Origin: Gonocerus acuteangulatus
Lineage: Eukaryota; Arthropoda; Insecta; Hemiptera; Coreidae
Direction: 5' to 3'
Length of the DNA: 64,000 bases
NCBI GenBank assembly: GCA_946811695.1
Contig: OX328132.1
Coordinates: forward strand, 54,633,359 to 54,697,358
Shown: positions 42,037-53,071 of the stretch, piece by piece
Layout: each line of letters starts with the position of its first letter
Position numbering within the stretch: the stretch's first letter is position 1
Position numbers and translations under genes: made by a program
The notes under the pieces: generated by a model
Seen by the model: only the letters and a program-made list of their open reading frames with translations
Database searches by the model: none
Told to the model about the DNA's origin: nothing

Positions 42037-42084
<48 letters not shown>
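42037..42084. repeat. (TA)n microsatellite
   Basis: TA run of about 48 bp after a short (TG)n at 42021-42031. Confidence 0.97.
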
Positions 42085-42088
<4 letters not shown>

Positions 42089-43975
42089 AACAAAAGGCCG
42101 TAGATACTCCTACTACTTCATTGAGGAGGAGGAGAATAGCTCAAAACCAGTCAGGGTGATAAAATATATGAAGTAGAGAAGATATTGGTTTATTTATGGC
42201 CTATTTTGCCTACAGCACAGTATGCGGGTCTGTTGGGAACATTCTGGGTTTTCGGAGTTTTGGGCAAAATTGACTACGATCAAAAATACCTAAATTTTTA
42301 GTAAACTTTCTAAAAAGATAAAATCCATCTATAAAATAGTTTTTATCTGCATCAACAAACTTGATCATTGTACTGTTAACAATTTGTACAGATTTCAAAT
42401 AAATAAATGAAGAAATAAATAAAATAGTTTTAGTTAAACATTTTTCAGTCCAACTATTTTATAGATGGATTCTTTTTTTTTATTGATTTTATCTTTTAAG
42501 AATATTTATTAAAAATCTGGGTATTTTTGATCGTAAGCAATATTGCCAAAAATCCGAAACCCAGAGTGCACCCCACAGACGTTCTTACGACAGTAAAGAT
42601 TACAAGAATTTTCCGAAAATATCAATTTCGGACGCCCCCCGGGATGTCTTCTCTTGTTGAGGTCTTCTTCCTCGAAGAACCTGATACTTTTTTAACGATT
42701 GAAAAGGCAGTTGGATAAATTTCCACGGAGCGGTGGGTTTTACGCGGTTACACCCCGTCATTACCTCGTCCCCGGGGAGACAGGCAAAGATGACGGCGGG
42801 GGAAGGGAGAGAAAAAGCGAGGAGCTTTGCCAATCTAATTCAACCCTCTGGACCTGGGAGGACGAGGAGATATTCAGCTTAAAAATTATTAATGAGTCGA
42901 GATAAATTCAGCAGGTTATAGGAGGGGGGGGGGGCAATAGGGGGCGGGAAGACAATGCCCCACCGACCTCGGTAAAAACATAAATAATAGCGGTGAAGGA
43001 AGGGGGAGTTTCCGCCGGTAAAATATCTAGGGACCGCCCCTCAACCATCCGATATCCAGGCAAAAAATATCACCGCAGGTTTTTGATTATTCCGACGCAT
43101 AAAAAGGGTTGAAACAAAGATAACGGATGTCATATATAGGGAGGAAGGGTATAACTGAGAGGGAGAGAGGGAGAAGAAGGATATGAGGGAGAGAGTGGGG
43201 AGGGGGGTACGAGCTTCGCCCCTACTCAAGACAAAGGGAATTAAAGAGATATTTGTTGAAGTTGCGTAAAGCTCTTTCTTACTGCTATTTCTCAAGGTAT
43301 CCAACTCCCAAACCCTAACTCATTATGCACCTCCAGCTCTTACTACCAGTGTACAATTACATTACCAAAAAATGTCCGACACGCAGGAGCTGCATACTCA
43401 GAATTTGGGTAGTGAAGCACTTTCCTCAGAATTTGGGTAGTGAAGACTGCATTCGTGAATAATTTGCTTAAAATAACCTATATAAATAAAATAAAAACAT
43501 GAATAGTTCTGCTGTTTTACATTTGTAATGAGCAACTCAATCAAATTATTGTAATTATTAATTTCTTAAATGATTTCCTTGCAAAGTTTTGTGTATGCTT
43601 GGTACTTAATAAATACACGAAAACTTTACATTTTTGTCTGAGGCTGGAATTAGACACACCACCGCCTAGCGGTAGACGTGAGAAGTCAGGAAAGAAGGCA
43701 CCTAGCGGCAGCTTAGCCAACTAACCTTTCACTGGAAAATTTTATTCAAACATATTACAAAGTTTCCTCCCACCTTACGATTCAGTTCATTTTTACAACA
43801 ATTCTTTCTAATTAGATAACCAAGACGGATTTCTTAATGAACGGATTTAGTCGTTTTCGTTGAAATATAACTGGAACTACGGCTGGCATTGTCAGATTAG
43901 TTTTTTTGGGTCCAGGTTGAACCCCGGTGGACCGATTTGGTGGTCAACGAACTCGTTCAATCGTTAGCAATGTGA
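42085..43975. other. no recognisable gene
   Basis: 42270-42560 is an imperfect inverted repeat around TAAAATCCATCTATAAAATA / TATTTTATAGATGGATTC. 42600-43260 is GC-richer with poly(G) runs and has short frames without motifs. A 21-bp word CTCAGAATTTGGGTAGTGAA is repeated at 43399 and 43425. Confidence 0.4.
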
Positions 43976-43979
43976 ACGC

Positions 43980-45062
43980 TACATATAAAGTTTGGCTCTC
44001 CCTCCTATCCTCCCTTTCTTCACCATTGACTCCAGTCCTATTCAATATGTCTCCTCTTCCAAGAACCTGGGCCTTGTTTTTGACCAAAACCTATACTGGA
44101 AAAATCACTTATCCCTAATCACTCGTCGTTCCATAGCCATCCTTAAACTATTTAACCGTTCCCGTCACCTCCTCCCTACTCCTACACGTCAGCTTCTTGT
44201 ATCTTCTCTTGTGTTCCCCCACTTCGACTACGGTTCCCTAGTGCATGGAGGGCTCACTGGGGAGCTCGATGATCGTCTTAAGCGATTAATGATCAGTTTT
44301 CTCAGATTTATCCTCAATACCCCCAGGGATTCCCATATTTCTCACCGGTATTCCGAGTTGAAGTGACTATTTCCATCAATTCGACGACAATATTTCCTAG
44401 GTTCCTTCCTTTACCAAACCATTTCTTCCAAATCCCCTTCCTATATCTACAACCTCCTTCAGTTTAAATCCTCTGTCCATTCCCGTGGTACCCGCTCCCG
44501 TCCTTCACTCATAAAACAGCCTTCTACGACCGTTCCTTCATCTCCCGAGCCTCCTCCTTCTGGAACTCTATCCCTCTTCGATTCGACACTCTCCTTCCTT
44601 ACCTGTATTTAAATTCCGCCTCTTTGCTTTTCTCCTATCCTCCCAGGAAGACGCTTCTTTGACTACCAGACAAAACCAGTTTAGCTATGTAAATTATGTT
44701 GTTGTTTTTTTCTCTTGTTTATGCATTTATTTTTATTCATATCCTTTTATAGCCCCCATTTCTTTAATATTTATTTAATTTTTTAATATTTATTTAATTA
44801 TTTATTTTAAACGATTTAATTATATTCTCATACACCTCTGAATATTGTATCATCACTGCTCCAATCCAATTATAATTTATGTACATATTTACTTATGTTT
44901 TATTTTATTATCTAAGACTTCACTAATAATATTTGTATTTGTGTTTTTTCTGCTTTTGTTGGTTCTTTATAGTCATATTGTTAGGTTAAATTTGTATATT
45001 TAACTACATATATTTATTTTTATTCTTATGGGACAAAGTCCCAGAATAAAGTATTTTTTCCT
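43980..45062 (+). mobile_element. 5'-truncated CR1/jockey-type LINE
   Basis: The element comprises an RT thumb and C-terminal region (43992-44640, with frame shifts), an AT-rich 3' UTR, and a terminal stem-loop word GGGACAAAGTCCC followed by AGAATAAAGT and a T-rich end at 45062. The same 3' end closes 49470-49930 and, in reverse, 50276-50320. So this is one LINE family with three copies here. Confidence 0.7.
43992..44640 (+). pseudogene. LINE reverse transcriptase C-terminal region, frameshifted
   Basis: The first frame (to 44366) reads VSSSKNLGLVFDQNLYWKNH, a run RSIAILKLFNRSRHLLP, LLVSSLVFPHFDYGSLVHGG and LKRLMISFLRFILNTPRDSH. This is the classic LINE order: KNLGV.FD..L.W..H, Y.FR..LP...R..L..SLI.PH.DY and RF.....R..H. 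It stops at TGA. The tail continues in another frame, where the conserved end FYDRSFISRASSFWNSIP (compare SF...A..LWNSLP) is readable at about 44527-44580. At least two indels break the gene. The YADD catalytic part lies upstream and is missing. Confidence 0.75.
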
Positions 45063-45144
45063 TCATTCAAGTTTCTTATACATAGTGACATTATTAAAGG
45101 AATTTGGGAGTTTTGATCTTTCGTGAAAAATCCTTCTCATCAAT

Positions 45145-45605
45145 TTTCTAAAAAATATGGGTCAATGATTTTTTTAAAGATTTTTCTCGTACTCAGTGAC
45201 TTCAAAAATATTGAAGAACACAAAAAAATAATTTTTCCCGCCTAAAAATGGATTTTGGCCCACTGTGCGGCCGTTATTTGTACTTACTTGCAACGAAAGT
45301 CGGTAGACTAGATACCCTACCAATGAGGACCATTTTTTGTAAATAAAAAATTATAAGTGTGTACAACATTAGTATGTTGGATTTACTAAAGAATAAGGGT
45401 CAACGAATTTTTTAAAGATTTTTCCCTTACTCAGTAACTTCAAAAAAATTGAAAAACATAAAAAAATAATTTTGTCTGCCTAAAAATGGATTTTCGCCCA
45501 CTGTACTTCCTTACAATGAAACTCGGTACACAAGATGCCCTACCAATGAGGAACGTGTTTTGTAAATAAAAAATCAAAATAGGTACATTAAAAGTTAGAA
45601 CTTAC
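45145..45605 (+). repeat. tandem duplication, period about 235 bp
   Basis: GGGTCAATGATTTTTTTAAAG, CCTAAAAATGGATTTTGGCC, CTACCAATGAGGACC and TGTAAATAAAAAAT recur in the same order from about 45380 (GGGTCAACGAATTTTTTAAAG, CCTAAAAATGGATTTTCGCC, CTACCAATGAGGAACG). Two diverged units, both non-coding. Confidence 0.75.
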
Positions 45606-45707
45606 ATTGGAAAAATATCAAAAATAATAATTGGGTCAGCTGTTCATTACAAATATCTATTTATATAGGTTACTTTAAACAAATTATACACAAATGTAGC
45701 CAACACT

Positions 45708-45737
45708 AAGCACATTCTGAGGAATGTGCTTAGTTAT
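45708..45737. repeat. short perfect hairpin
   Basis: CTAAGCACATTC and GAATGTGCTTAG separated by TGAG form a 12-bp stem. It is not followed by a T run, so no terminator function is suggested. Confidence 0.7.
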
Positions 45738-45797
45738 GCAGCTCCCGCGTGACGGACGTTTTGAGATAAGCAGCCACTAAATAGATAACATATTCTT

Positions 45798-46030
45798 TAC
45801 GTTTTTTTTAATACGTTTATATTTATTGAACTGGCTAATAGTAGTACCAACAGCAATAAAACTTATTACAGCCCGAGTCCGCGGAGGCTGTTGGGAATCA
45901 TAAAGCCGACCTGTCGGAGGGTGCTTTAACGATCCGCTCCGACAATGGGACAGAATTAAGTGCTCTTACCTTATGTCGGAAATTCTGCCGAAGGGGGGGG
46001 GGGTCTCCTCTCTCTCCGAAAGGGACCAGA
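45798..46030 (-). mobile_element. 3' end of an unidentified retrosequence (minus)
   Basis: The minus strand ends CAATAAATATAAACGTATTA followed by A-rich sequence, close to AATAAACGTATTAC plus poly(A) at 63501-63520. Upstream on the minus strand is GC-richer sequence (about 45865-46030, poly(C) near 45995). The shared end word suggests one retroelement family, but no coding part is recognised. Confidence 0.35.
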
Positions 46031-46357
46031 CGTTTATTTATTTATCAGAGCGGCTTTAGGCTGTCGATGCTAGAGATCAAAGCTGCCGCTGAGGGAAGTA
46101 GTGGCAAAACTTGGAGCCTTCCTCTTCAATTATACACCCTACCTTGAGGGACTCAAGACAGCTTTCCTTCAGGCCAGTTATTGGAGTCTCTTACATTTAC
46201 CCCTTCAGCAGGAAGCACAACGTTCCTCGACTAGCCATAATGTTCAGAAATAATATGAATAGGCTTTATAGTAATATCCAAGCCGAAAAATGCTCAGTTT
46301 GTAAGCAACAGTATTTTACTCTCCAAAAGCAATTGAAACAAAAATATTACTGAATAT

Positions 46358-46537
46358 TGGGGTCTCCCGTGCTAACGCCTTAGATTCTCATGCGGGAGAT
46401 GGTGGGTTCGAGCCCCAGCGGCGGCAGGAGTTTTCTCATCTCACGGCTCGTTGAGAAGATTCCTCGCTGCACCCAGGATGTCGGCGCTAATGGCCCAGAT
46501 GTCGGTGCGACGTAAAAAAAAAAAAAAAAAAAAAAAA
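46358..46537 (+). repeat. tRNA-derived SINE, full copy with target duplication
   Basis: Head TGGGGTCTCCCG, B box GGGTTCGAGCCCC (46404-46416), body TTTTCTCATCTCACGGCTCG, GTTGAGAAGATTCC, CTGCACCCAGGATGTCGG, tail CGCTAATGGCCCAG, GTCGGTGCGACGT and 24 A. A TACTGAAYAT direct repeat flanks it (46348-46357, 46538-46547), which proves retroposition. A ten-base deletion removed part of the A box. This copy defines the family's 3' end. Confidence 0.9.
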
Positions 46538-46547
46538 TACTGAACAT

Positions 46548-47165
46548 CTTGACAGCTAACATGACATTATTACATGGACTTAAAAAATATAATATTCATT
46601 GAAAAAGAATAGGAGAAACATGCTAAGTTTAAGTGGGAGAGACACGAAATTCAGTATAGATTGGGTTAAAAGCTATTCATGGATGGAGGGAAATGACAAG
46701 ACCTATTAATTAGCAAAAGTGCAGCTCATAACGCCACGTCACCGATAAGCCACGAGAAATTATCTTTAAGTTGGGTTGTTACAATTAAAATAAATAATAT
46801 TTCAACATGGGACAATAGGTGGACAATAAGCATCATATTCTCTGTTAGTCTTATTCGAAATAAAGGAAAAATTTCATGATATTCTTAAGAGTCGGAATTA
46901 CAAACTTACGCAATTCTAACAGAACATTGACAAAACACTACTTAATTAGATAACTTATGACGACAAATGAACGATAGACGGACAGATACAAACGTTTACT
47001 CATATACTCAGTGATTGTAAGACATATGATTGACAAAGACCAAGACCAATAAAAAAGATAATGTTACAGTTGATAATATTAGCTGGCCTGAGTCTGATAA
47101 ATAATTGTTCAAAGATCACATGGAGGAACTGATGACATTGGCTTTATCCATAAATTAGCACAGTG
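46548..47165. other. AT-rich, nothing recognised
   Basis: No coding frame, repeat end or RNA gene was seen. Confidence 0.4.
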
Positions 47166-47171
47166 CTATCT

Positions 47172-47326
47172 ATAGGTTGCCACCCATCCTAAACAGCCCT
47201 GGTGCAGCAGGGAACTTTATCAACGGGCCCTGAAATGAGAAAACTTACCTACTGCAGGCAGGACTAGAGCCCTCATCTCCCGCATGAGAATCCAAGGCGT
47301 TAGCCACAGAATTACGGGGAAACCCT
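47172..47326 (-). repeat. tRNA-derived SINE-like repeat (minus)
   Basis: The minus strand reads GGTTTCCCCGTAATTCTGTG, GCTAACGCCTTGGATTCTC, ATGCGGGAGATGAGGGCTCT, AGTCCTGCCTGCAGTAGG and, farther on, GGGCCCGTTGATAAAG and AACCTATAGATAGC. The head matches the main SINE; the body resembles the copy at 9776 (AGGGCCGGCTCCACCAGGC). This suggests a SINE subfamily with a different body. Confidence 0.6.
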
Positions 47327-48537
47327 GTTCTTTGTTGTTTTATATCTTTCGCGCTTTCCGGTCTAGTCCAGTCGGAAGTCTGTACGCAGAGGCAGTGGAG
47401 CCCCCTCTATCTTATAGGAGAGTGTTATTATCAGCTTCTTATATCTACAAGCTTAAATCTCACTCTGTCCAATCTTGTATTACTAACATAATGCTGAACC
47501 ATTTTATGGAAAAATATGAGCAAAGGCTTAGACATGTCCAACCCTTTGTTGTAAGATTTCGTCAAACAGAAGAGCTGTTTGGCCTAGGTTCTTGGAACAT
47601 CAGTACACACAAACTCGCATCGACTGCACCCTGGACGACACGAAACTTCAATATAGACCTTACACTTACAAAGTACAAAAAATCAGACCCACTATCGACA
47701 CTCCAGTATACACATTACTTCACAGAGTACCTGAACAAACACTCAGACTGTCTTACAATATATACAGACGGATCAAAAACACAAAATGAAGTTGGGTGTG
47801 CAGCTGTCATAGAGAGAAATGTATATGCCGAGAAGCTCCCGCCTTCTTTAAGCATTTTAGATGCGGAATTATATGCCATCCTTTTAGCTCTGAAGAACAT
47901 CCCACCAACCCACAAAACGCATGTTATCATTTGCAGCGACTCTTTGGGTTCACTGCAGGATCTTCAGAACATCTACGCTACACATCCCATATGCACTGAA
48001 ATACACGACTTACAAGCAAGAGGAAAACACGTAACACTGTTTTGGCTGCCAGGACACAAAAACCTTGGACAGAGTGACACTGCTGACAGACACGCCAAGG
48101 ATATTACAGAAAAACAAACTTACACACAGACTGAAATCTACTATAAGAACGTTATTAGACAAACCCGACAGACAATACTCGAAAAATGGAAACAGGAATG
48201 GACTCACAAAACAGACAATAAATTAAGAAATATCAAACATTACATTCTAAATTGGGAATCATCCAACCGGGACAATCGTCGTGAAGAAGTTGTACTTGCA
48301 AGATTGAGGATCGGGCACACTCGGCTAACTCATGAATACCTGGTGACCAAAACTGAAAAACCAACCTGTACAATATGTAACAGTGACCTAACCGTACAAT
48401 ATATCTTAACTGACTGTCAATCACGACTTAATTTGGACATTCCTCACGACATGACAGAACTCCTTGGAGATGACAGCCCTCATATTGACAAGATACTCTC
48501 ACACCTAAAAGACACCAACATATTTGACAAAATATAA
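47284..48537 (+). CDS. LINE ORF2 C-terminal half: RNase H and CCHC-like domain
   Basis: The frame has 417 codons. The first 20 residues lie in a SINE, so the Met is accidental; LINE homology starts near residue 24 (RAFRSSPVGSLYAEAVEPPL). The RNase H domain spans about residues 155-275, with the catalytic set intact: D162 in YTDGSK, E195 in LDAELYAI, D219 in CSDSLGS and D268 in SDTADRHA; WLPGHKN precedes the last. After it comes LARLRIGHTRLTH (338-350) and CTICNSDLTVQYILTDC (362-378). The His of C..C...H...C is Tyr 373 here, while the copy at 33.9 kb keeps His. RT and the endonuclease are missing, so no retrotransposition is possible. Expression would need a captured promoter. Confidence 0.85.
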   Translation: MRIQGVSHRITGKPCSLLFYIFRAFRSSPVGSLYAEAVEPPLSYRRVLLSASYIYKLKSHSVQSCITNIMLNHFMEKYEQRLRHVQPFVVRFRQTEELFGLGSWNISTHKLASTAPWTTRNFNIDLTLTKYKKSDPLSTLQYTHYFTEYLNKHSDCLTIYTDGSKTQNEVGCAAVIERNVYAEKLPPSLSILDAELYAILLALKNIPPTHKTHVIICSDSLGSLQDLQNIYATHPICTEIHDLQARGKHVTLFWLPGHKNLGQSDTADRHAKDITEKQTYTQTEIYYKNVIRQTRQTILEKWKQEWTHKTDNKLRNIKHYILNWESSNRDNRREEVVLARLRIGHTRLTHEYLVTKTEKPTCTICNSDLTVQYILTDCQSRLNLDIPHDMTELLGDDSPHIDKILSHLKDTNIFDKI

Positions 48538-49090
48538 AATAAAATAGAAAGAATATGGACCAAACAGCTCTTCCAAAAGAAGACCTTTTTTTTCCCCTCC
48601 TCCCGACTGATTGCACCATTTCTAAATCCAGCTTAATTTTTTGAATCGGCATTGCTTTGATGATGCACAACTAACCTTGCATTAGACCAGTTGGCTGTAT
48701 AATTAGATTTATACGTAGAATTGAAATTCCTAGGATTGTATATATGCACTAATTAACATAACTGTATATGTATATAGTATTTATTCTATAATTGTAATAA
48801 TAATTGTATTAGGCCTTAGTTATATAGAATGTACATATATAGACAATGACGTAATATACTGCAGTAATATATATATATATACATGATGTAAGTATAGACA
48901 ATTATGTAATTTAATATAATGTAATAATGTATAAACGATATAAATATATAGACAATAATGTAATATAATATAATGTAAGAATATATACTTAATGTTAACA
49001 TGCAGAAAACAATGTAATACATGTATATAAAAAATGTAAGGTGTACATCGCTATAAAGCGTTAACACAAAAATAATAATAAAAAGAAAAA
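47345..49090 (+). mobile_element. 5'-truncated I-clade-like LINE, copy 2
   Basis: The element holds the end of ORF2 (47345-48537, open), a long AT-rich 3' UTR with TATAG/ATAATG-type irregular repeats (48700-49030), and a terminal AATAATAATAAAAAG near 49080. (TAA)n-like tails are typical of I-type LINEs. The open, undamaged frame marks it as the youngest protein-bearing relic of the window. Confidence 0.8.
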
Positions 49091-49465
49091 AAATATCTTT
49101 CGCTCTCCATGTTTTGTGCCTTTTATCACCTCTTGAGGAGCTATTTTAAAATAACATATTTTTTAAATCTAAAAGAAAAATACATTTCTTCTTATAATTT
49201 TGTTATTTAATATATTTCTATAATTAATTTTCTTAATTAGAAGTAAATAGTAGAATAAAATTACTTGAAGTCATAATTAGGAAGTCCTGTTCTCGTATTA
49301 AGACTGTCCTACCGATAGCTCATCTACATCTTTTCAGACTCCGACTAATTAAAACTTAATTTTGTGGACAAATATTCCATCTGCAACAAGGGCCACGTCA
49401 AAACTGACATCATATTAGTTTTGATTAATTTGTTTTTATATATTTTAAGTTCACATTTTTTTTTT
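49091..49465. other. AT-rich, nothing recognised
   Basis: No coding frame or repeat end was seen. Confidence 0.4.
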
Positions 49466-49469
49466 TTTT

Positions 49470-49930
49470 AAGATTTTGTATTATTTATGATTTTTGTCTA
49501 TGCATTTATTTTTTATTCTCTTATTTTTTCTGTCACATTTTTTTTATTCGTGTTTTATATTGAAGTATTTGCTATATTTTTATATTCATATCCCCCCCCC
49601 CCCCCGCTGTCTATAGTTTCATCATTGTTCCTGTCCTTGCTCCCGTATCCCAAAATCCCCCTATATTCACTCCCTTCTTTGTTTTAATATGTAGAGATAT
49701 ATTATTATTATTTTTTTTTATCGGCGTATCAACTATTTGGCTATTATCGCCGTATTATTTTATTATTATGATATCATAAATAATGTTATTTTATTATTTA
49801 TGATTTTGTCAATAGCGTTTGATTTTGTGGTAAATTAGACTTAAGCATTTATTTTTTAATTTTCTATTATGTAAATTTAATAGTTATTCTTATGGAGCAA
49901 TGTCCCGGAATAAAGTGTTTTTTTTCTAAC
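49470..49930 (+). mobile_element. 3' UTR of the CR1/jockey-type LINE (fragment)
   Basis: Only the UTR is present, ending TATGGAGCAATGTCCC, GGAATAAAGTG and poly(T) at about 49930, the same end as at 45020-45062. TCTATGCATTTATTTTTTAT near 49498 matches TTTATGCATTTATTTTTATT at 44718. A SINE tail on the minus strand (49705-49757) is inserted. A poly(C) of 15 lies at 49591. Confidence 0.65.
49705..49757 (-). repeat. 3' tail of tRNA-derived SINE (minus, nested)
   Basis: The minus strand reads ACGGCGATAATAGCCAAATA, then TTGATACGCCGATAAAAAAA. This is the diverged SINE tail inserted in the LINE UTR. Confidence 0.5.
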
Positions 49931-50275
49931 ATTTTATTTCATTTACTCTATCAGCTGTTTTGTGTCAGCTATTATTATCGCTAGTGTCAGCTTATTAGTT
50001 TTATTAGAATTTAATATAAATAAACGTATGGTGGCCCCTTGTCTGGACCTTTCGTTGATAAATATAGTAATATAAAAACCCACATAAAACCATGGATGAA
50101 ATCACGCGGTCAGTATAGTGACTACCTGACTTGACACGGAAGCCGAAATGCCAGTAATTAAAAACTCCCAGCTATAAAACTTTTGTCAGAATATAAATAA
50201 ATTAGTTTTGAAATCCCTGTTAAAAATGATTCCTACTTGCTTACACCTGCAACTTGCGCCGAAGATGAAATGAAA
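49931..50275. other. AT-rich, nothing recognised
   Basis: No coding frame or repeat end was seen. Confidence 0.35.
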
Positions 50276-50320
50276 TGAAAAGTTTATTCTTATTCCGGGA
50301 CACAAGTCCCAAGATCTGAA
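50276..50320 (-). mobile_element. 3' end of the CR1/jockey-type LINE (minus)
   Basis: The minus strand reads CTTGGGACTTGTGTCCCGGA, ATAAGAATAAACTTTTC: the LINE's terminal hairpin word (GGGAC....GTCCC) and AATAA. The adjoining GC-rich purine/pyrimidine runs (50320-50740) give a 163-codon minus frame that I regard as non-coding. Confidence 0.55.
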
Positions 50321-51142
50321 GGAGTGGAGGTAGGAAGATGACACGGCTTATTTGAGACAGAAGGAAGCGACCACTCGAGAAGGGGAACTCCTCCCCAATC
50401 CTAGACCCCACACCGATTAGGGATGTAAAACAGGAGGGGGGGGGGGGGGGGGAAGCATTGGGGGGAAAGAGGCACCCATTTCCTGAAAATATGCCAAATG
50501 TTTCGGAAGATTCCCAAACCGCTTGGTTATGTGAAAACAAAGCCCAATGGTTTATAAGAATCGAGCCCCCCCCCCCGCCCGCCTCCGTCCAACTCGGTTT
50601 CGAATATATCAACTTTCCACTCCCCTGAACTTTTACGAGTCTCCTTAAATGTTTTTTACTACGGCGGGGAGGCCGGTAAATCCGTTCTGATTTATCGGAA
50701 TATCCCCTGCGATAAATATAAAAATTTAACAAGTCTGTAATTACTCCGTTTGCTTTATGGAGGTTGGATTTGGTTTATCGTTAACCGGCCTGCTGAGCAC
50801 GTTTCTTTCGCCGCTTCCACTCCAAACAACCGCCATTTACTTAATAGCTTTTCTTTAGTTTTCCTCGGAGGGAAAATCAATAATTTCGAGAGAACTAAAA
50901 CATCTTCCAGCAAAAATATCCTCAAAGATCAAGGTAACATGTCTTTTAGCTGATTCCTCCCTCTCTTCTTAGGGAGCAAATGTACACATTTCAGAGCCCA
51001 AAGATCACGAAATCATCAACGTAAACCATTAATATTATTATTTTGAGTTAGATTTGCCGGGTATAATTAATAAATAAGAAAACCTACTCACCTTAGATAT
51101 TAGGCACCTAGAGACGGTAAGATATAGCCCTATGCTATTATA

Positions 51143-51770
51143 CAGGGTGGCCCAGATAAGCGGGCCACAAGAGAAATAACTACTTAACGGTTTAAGATAG
51201 CAACATTTTTCATATAGACAAAGTTGTAGTTCTCGTTGAGGTCTATAAAATGGTGCCCTTGGAAATGAGAAAATAACACTTCTAAAGGCTCAAATAGGCC
51301 TTTGAAGGAAAGGGTTCCCTTTTTACCTATATTTTGGATTATATTTTTAAAATGTACGAACAAAACAAGGATGAACCGTGCAATGGGGGTTTCGATGCGT
51401 CAAGTAGTTCTCTGTAAAAATACTTTTTCATTTCCATGTATTCCTCATCTGAAAATCCAAAAAAAGGCACTCGAATTTATTTAAATAGTATTTTTGTTAA
51501 GGGAGATGTAATTCAGCATAGGATAATGTGTTCAGCACTCAAAAAAACGATTTCCATTAGTGTAAACTAAAAAATAAAATACATAAAAATTGGAGCTTTA
51601 GGCAAAAGAGTTATTACAACGAAAATTAAAGATCACAAATAATGAATGTTTTTTTTTTGTTGCAATAAATACAATTTTTAATGCTGAGCTCATTCTCCTA
51701 AGCTGAATTAGCTTTTCCTTAACAAAAATACTATTTAAATAAATTCAAGTGCCTTTTTTTGGAATTTTAT
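51143..51770. repeat. CAGGGTGGCCC-type end and an internal inverted repeat
   Basis: TACAGGGTGGCCCAGATAAG looks like a transposon tip (compare 37634 and 7183). 51455-51770 is an imperfect palindrome with arms AAAAAAAGGCACTCGAATTT, AAATAGTATTTTTGTTAAG and CTTAACAAAAATACTATTT, AAATTCAAGTGCCTTTTTTT. No mirrored tip was found on the right side, so the element is probably truncated. Confidence 0.5.
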
Positions 51771-52807
51771 AGCCCAATGAAGAATCAGTAGTAACTATAA
51801 TATAAAATTCACTTTTATAATAATTACTTTTAGAGTCAAATATATACTTTTAACGATTTTTATACATGTCTCATGTAAAAAATCTTTAAAAGTAAACGAT
51901 TTTTACTTGATTTTTTGCTGCCTTTTTATAATTTGTTTGCATTCTTTTCGAAAAAGAACCACAACGAGATATATATTATGTTTTTTTATTTATTAATTAT
52001 AGGTGCTCCGTCTGCCAGGGTCATTAGCACCTGAGATATATAAGGACTTTTTCTTTTTTTAACCTGCATCGATTCCCGAAGTTTGGCCGTTTATTTTGGG
52101 GATCTGTAGAGGAGGGTATAAAATGATATGGGTACTGCAAATGCTGATGATATATCTCAGATGGAAGACATACTTGTTTCGTGCTCTGTTTATGAAAAAA
52201 AAGTATATATCTCACCTATATTAACGCATTTCTACAAGTTCCGATCAAATATCATGAAACATATAAGGAACTACGAGTTCGCTCGTACTTTGTGTTATTG
52301 CCTCGGATTCCAACTATGAGATTCCAATATGAAAAGATGGCCTCAAGGGAGAGAACTAAAAATGTAGCGATGCAGTAACATAACAGCAGGTCGAAGCGTG
52401 AGTACGAACTAACTGTGCAGGAAACAAATTTGATATGCTTTGTGGTGATCGTTACGTACTGAAATTATTGTTGTCAATAAGGAAAATGATTAAATGAAAT
52501 TGGCATTCTAGACCAGAATCTTAAAAATTACTGCGGCAATGAATGCGTTAATCACAACACATTTAGAGTCACATCAACATACCATAGCACTTCTATTTCA
52601 TTTACCTTTATGCAGAATTATATTACAATTGGAGCATTTGCAAATATTTATATTGAAGTTCTAAAAAAACAAATATCAACTATTTGTGATATTATATTTC
52701 TCCTATATCCAATTAATAGCCTCAAGAATAACAATGAGTTAATAAATAACCAATTTTATAGGAGTGATGTGCTAAAAAGACACCTTTGGAAGCAGTGAAA
52801 TATATAA
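51771..52807. other. no recognisable gene
   Basis: Short frames at 52128-52319 and 52610-52798 show no motif that I can name. Confidence 0.35.
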
Positions 52808-52822
52808 TATCATTTTTTTGAG

Positions 52823-53071
52823 TACTCCTTCCAAAGGGTCGGTGAACATTCCTGGACGCAGAAAAGGTCCCGATTACTGTCGGACGACTACTTCATAGAC
52901 CAGCTGTACCCTTTCCATCTAGCAAACAAACCTGCTGATAATTATTCAAAATTCATCAGAAAAATGGGCAGACCCCCTACTGCTCAAGGCATTCACCACC
53001 TACACATCGAAGGTCCCAGGAAGACGGCAAATCGGAAGAACGGGTCGGTTTGGGCACTGCGGATAAAGTGA
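52823..53071 (+). CDS. weak candidate exon in a GC-richer island
   Basis: A frame open from 52808 to TGA 53069 reads EHSWTQKRSRLLSDDYFIDQ, LYPFHLANKPADNYSKFIRK and MGRPPTAQGIHHLHIEG, and ends WALRIK directly before AAAGTGAGAAC, a passable splice donor. Composition (about 48% GC) differs from the AT-rich flanks and continues to about 53460. The upstream acceptor (TTTTTTTGAG) is poor. The product is not recognised. Confidence 0.2.
   Translation, partial: YSFQRVGEHSWTQKRSRLLSDDYFIDQLYPFHLANKPADNYSKFIRKMGRPPTAQGIHHLHIEGPRKTANRKNGSVWALRIK

Noticed and set aside
43992..44366. Host protein with a PHFDY motif
   Set aside because: The order KNLG.FD, SRHLLP, PHFDY, RFILN..RDSH is the LINE reverse transcriptase thumb region.
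45708..45737. Rho-independent terminator
   Set aside because: Good stem but no T run, and the mechanism is bacterial.
50241..50732. 163-codon minus frame as a gene
   Set aside because: It crosses a LINE 3' end, poly(C)/poly(G) tracts and proline/glycine low complexity; no motif.
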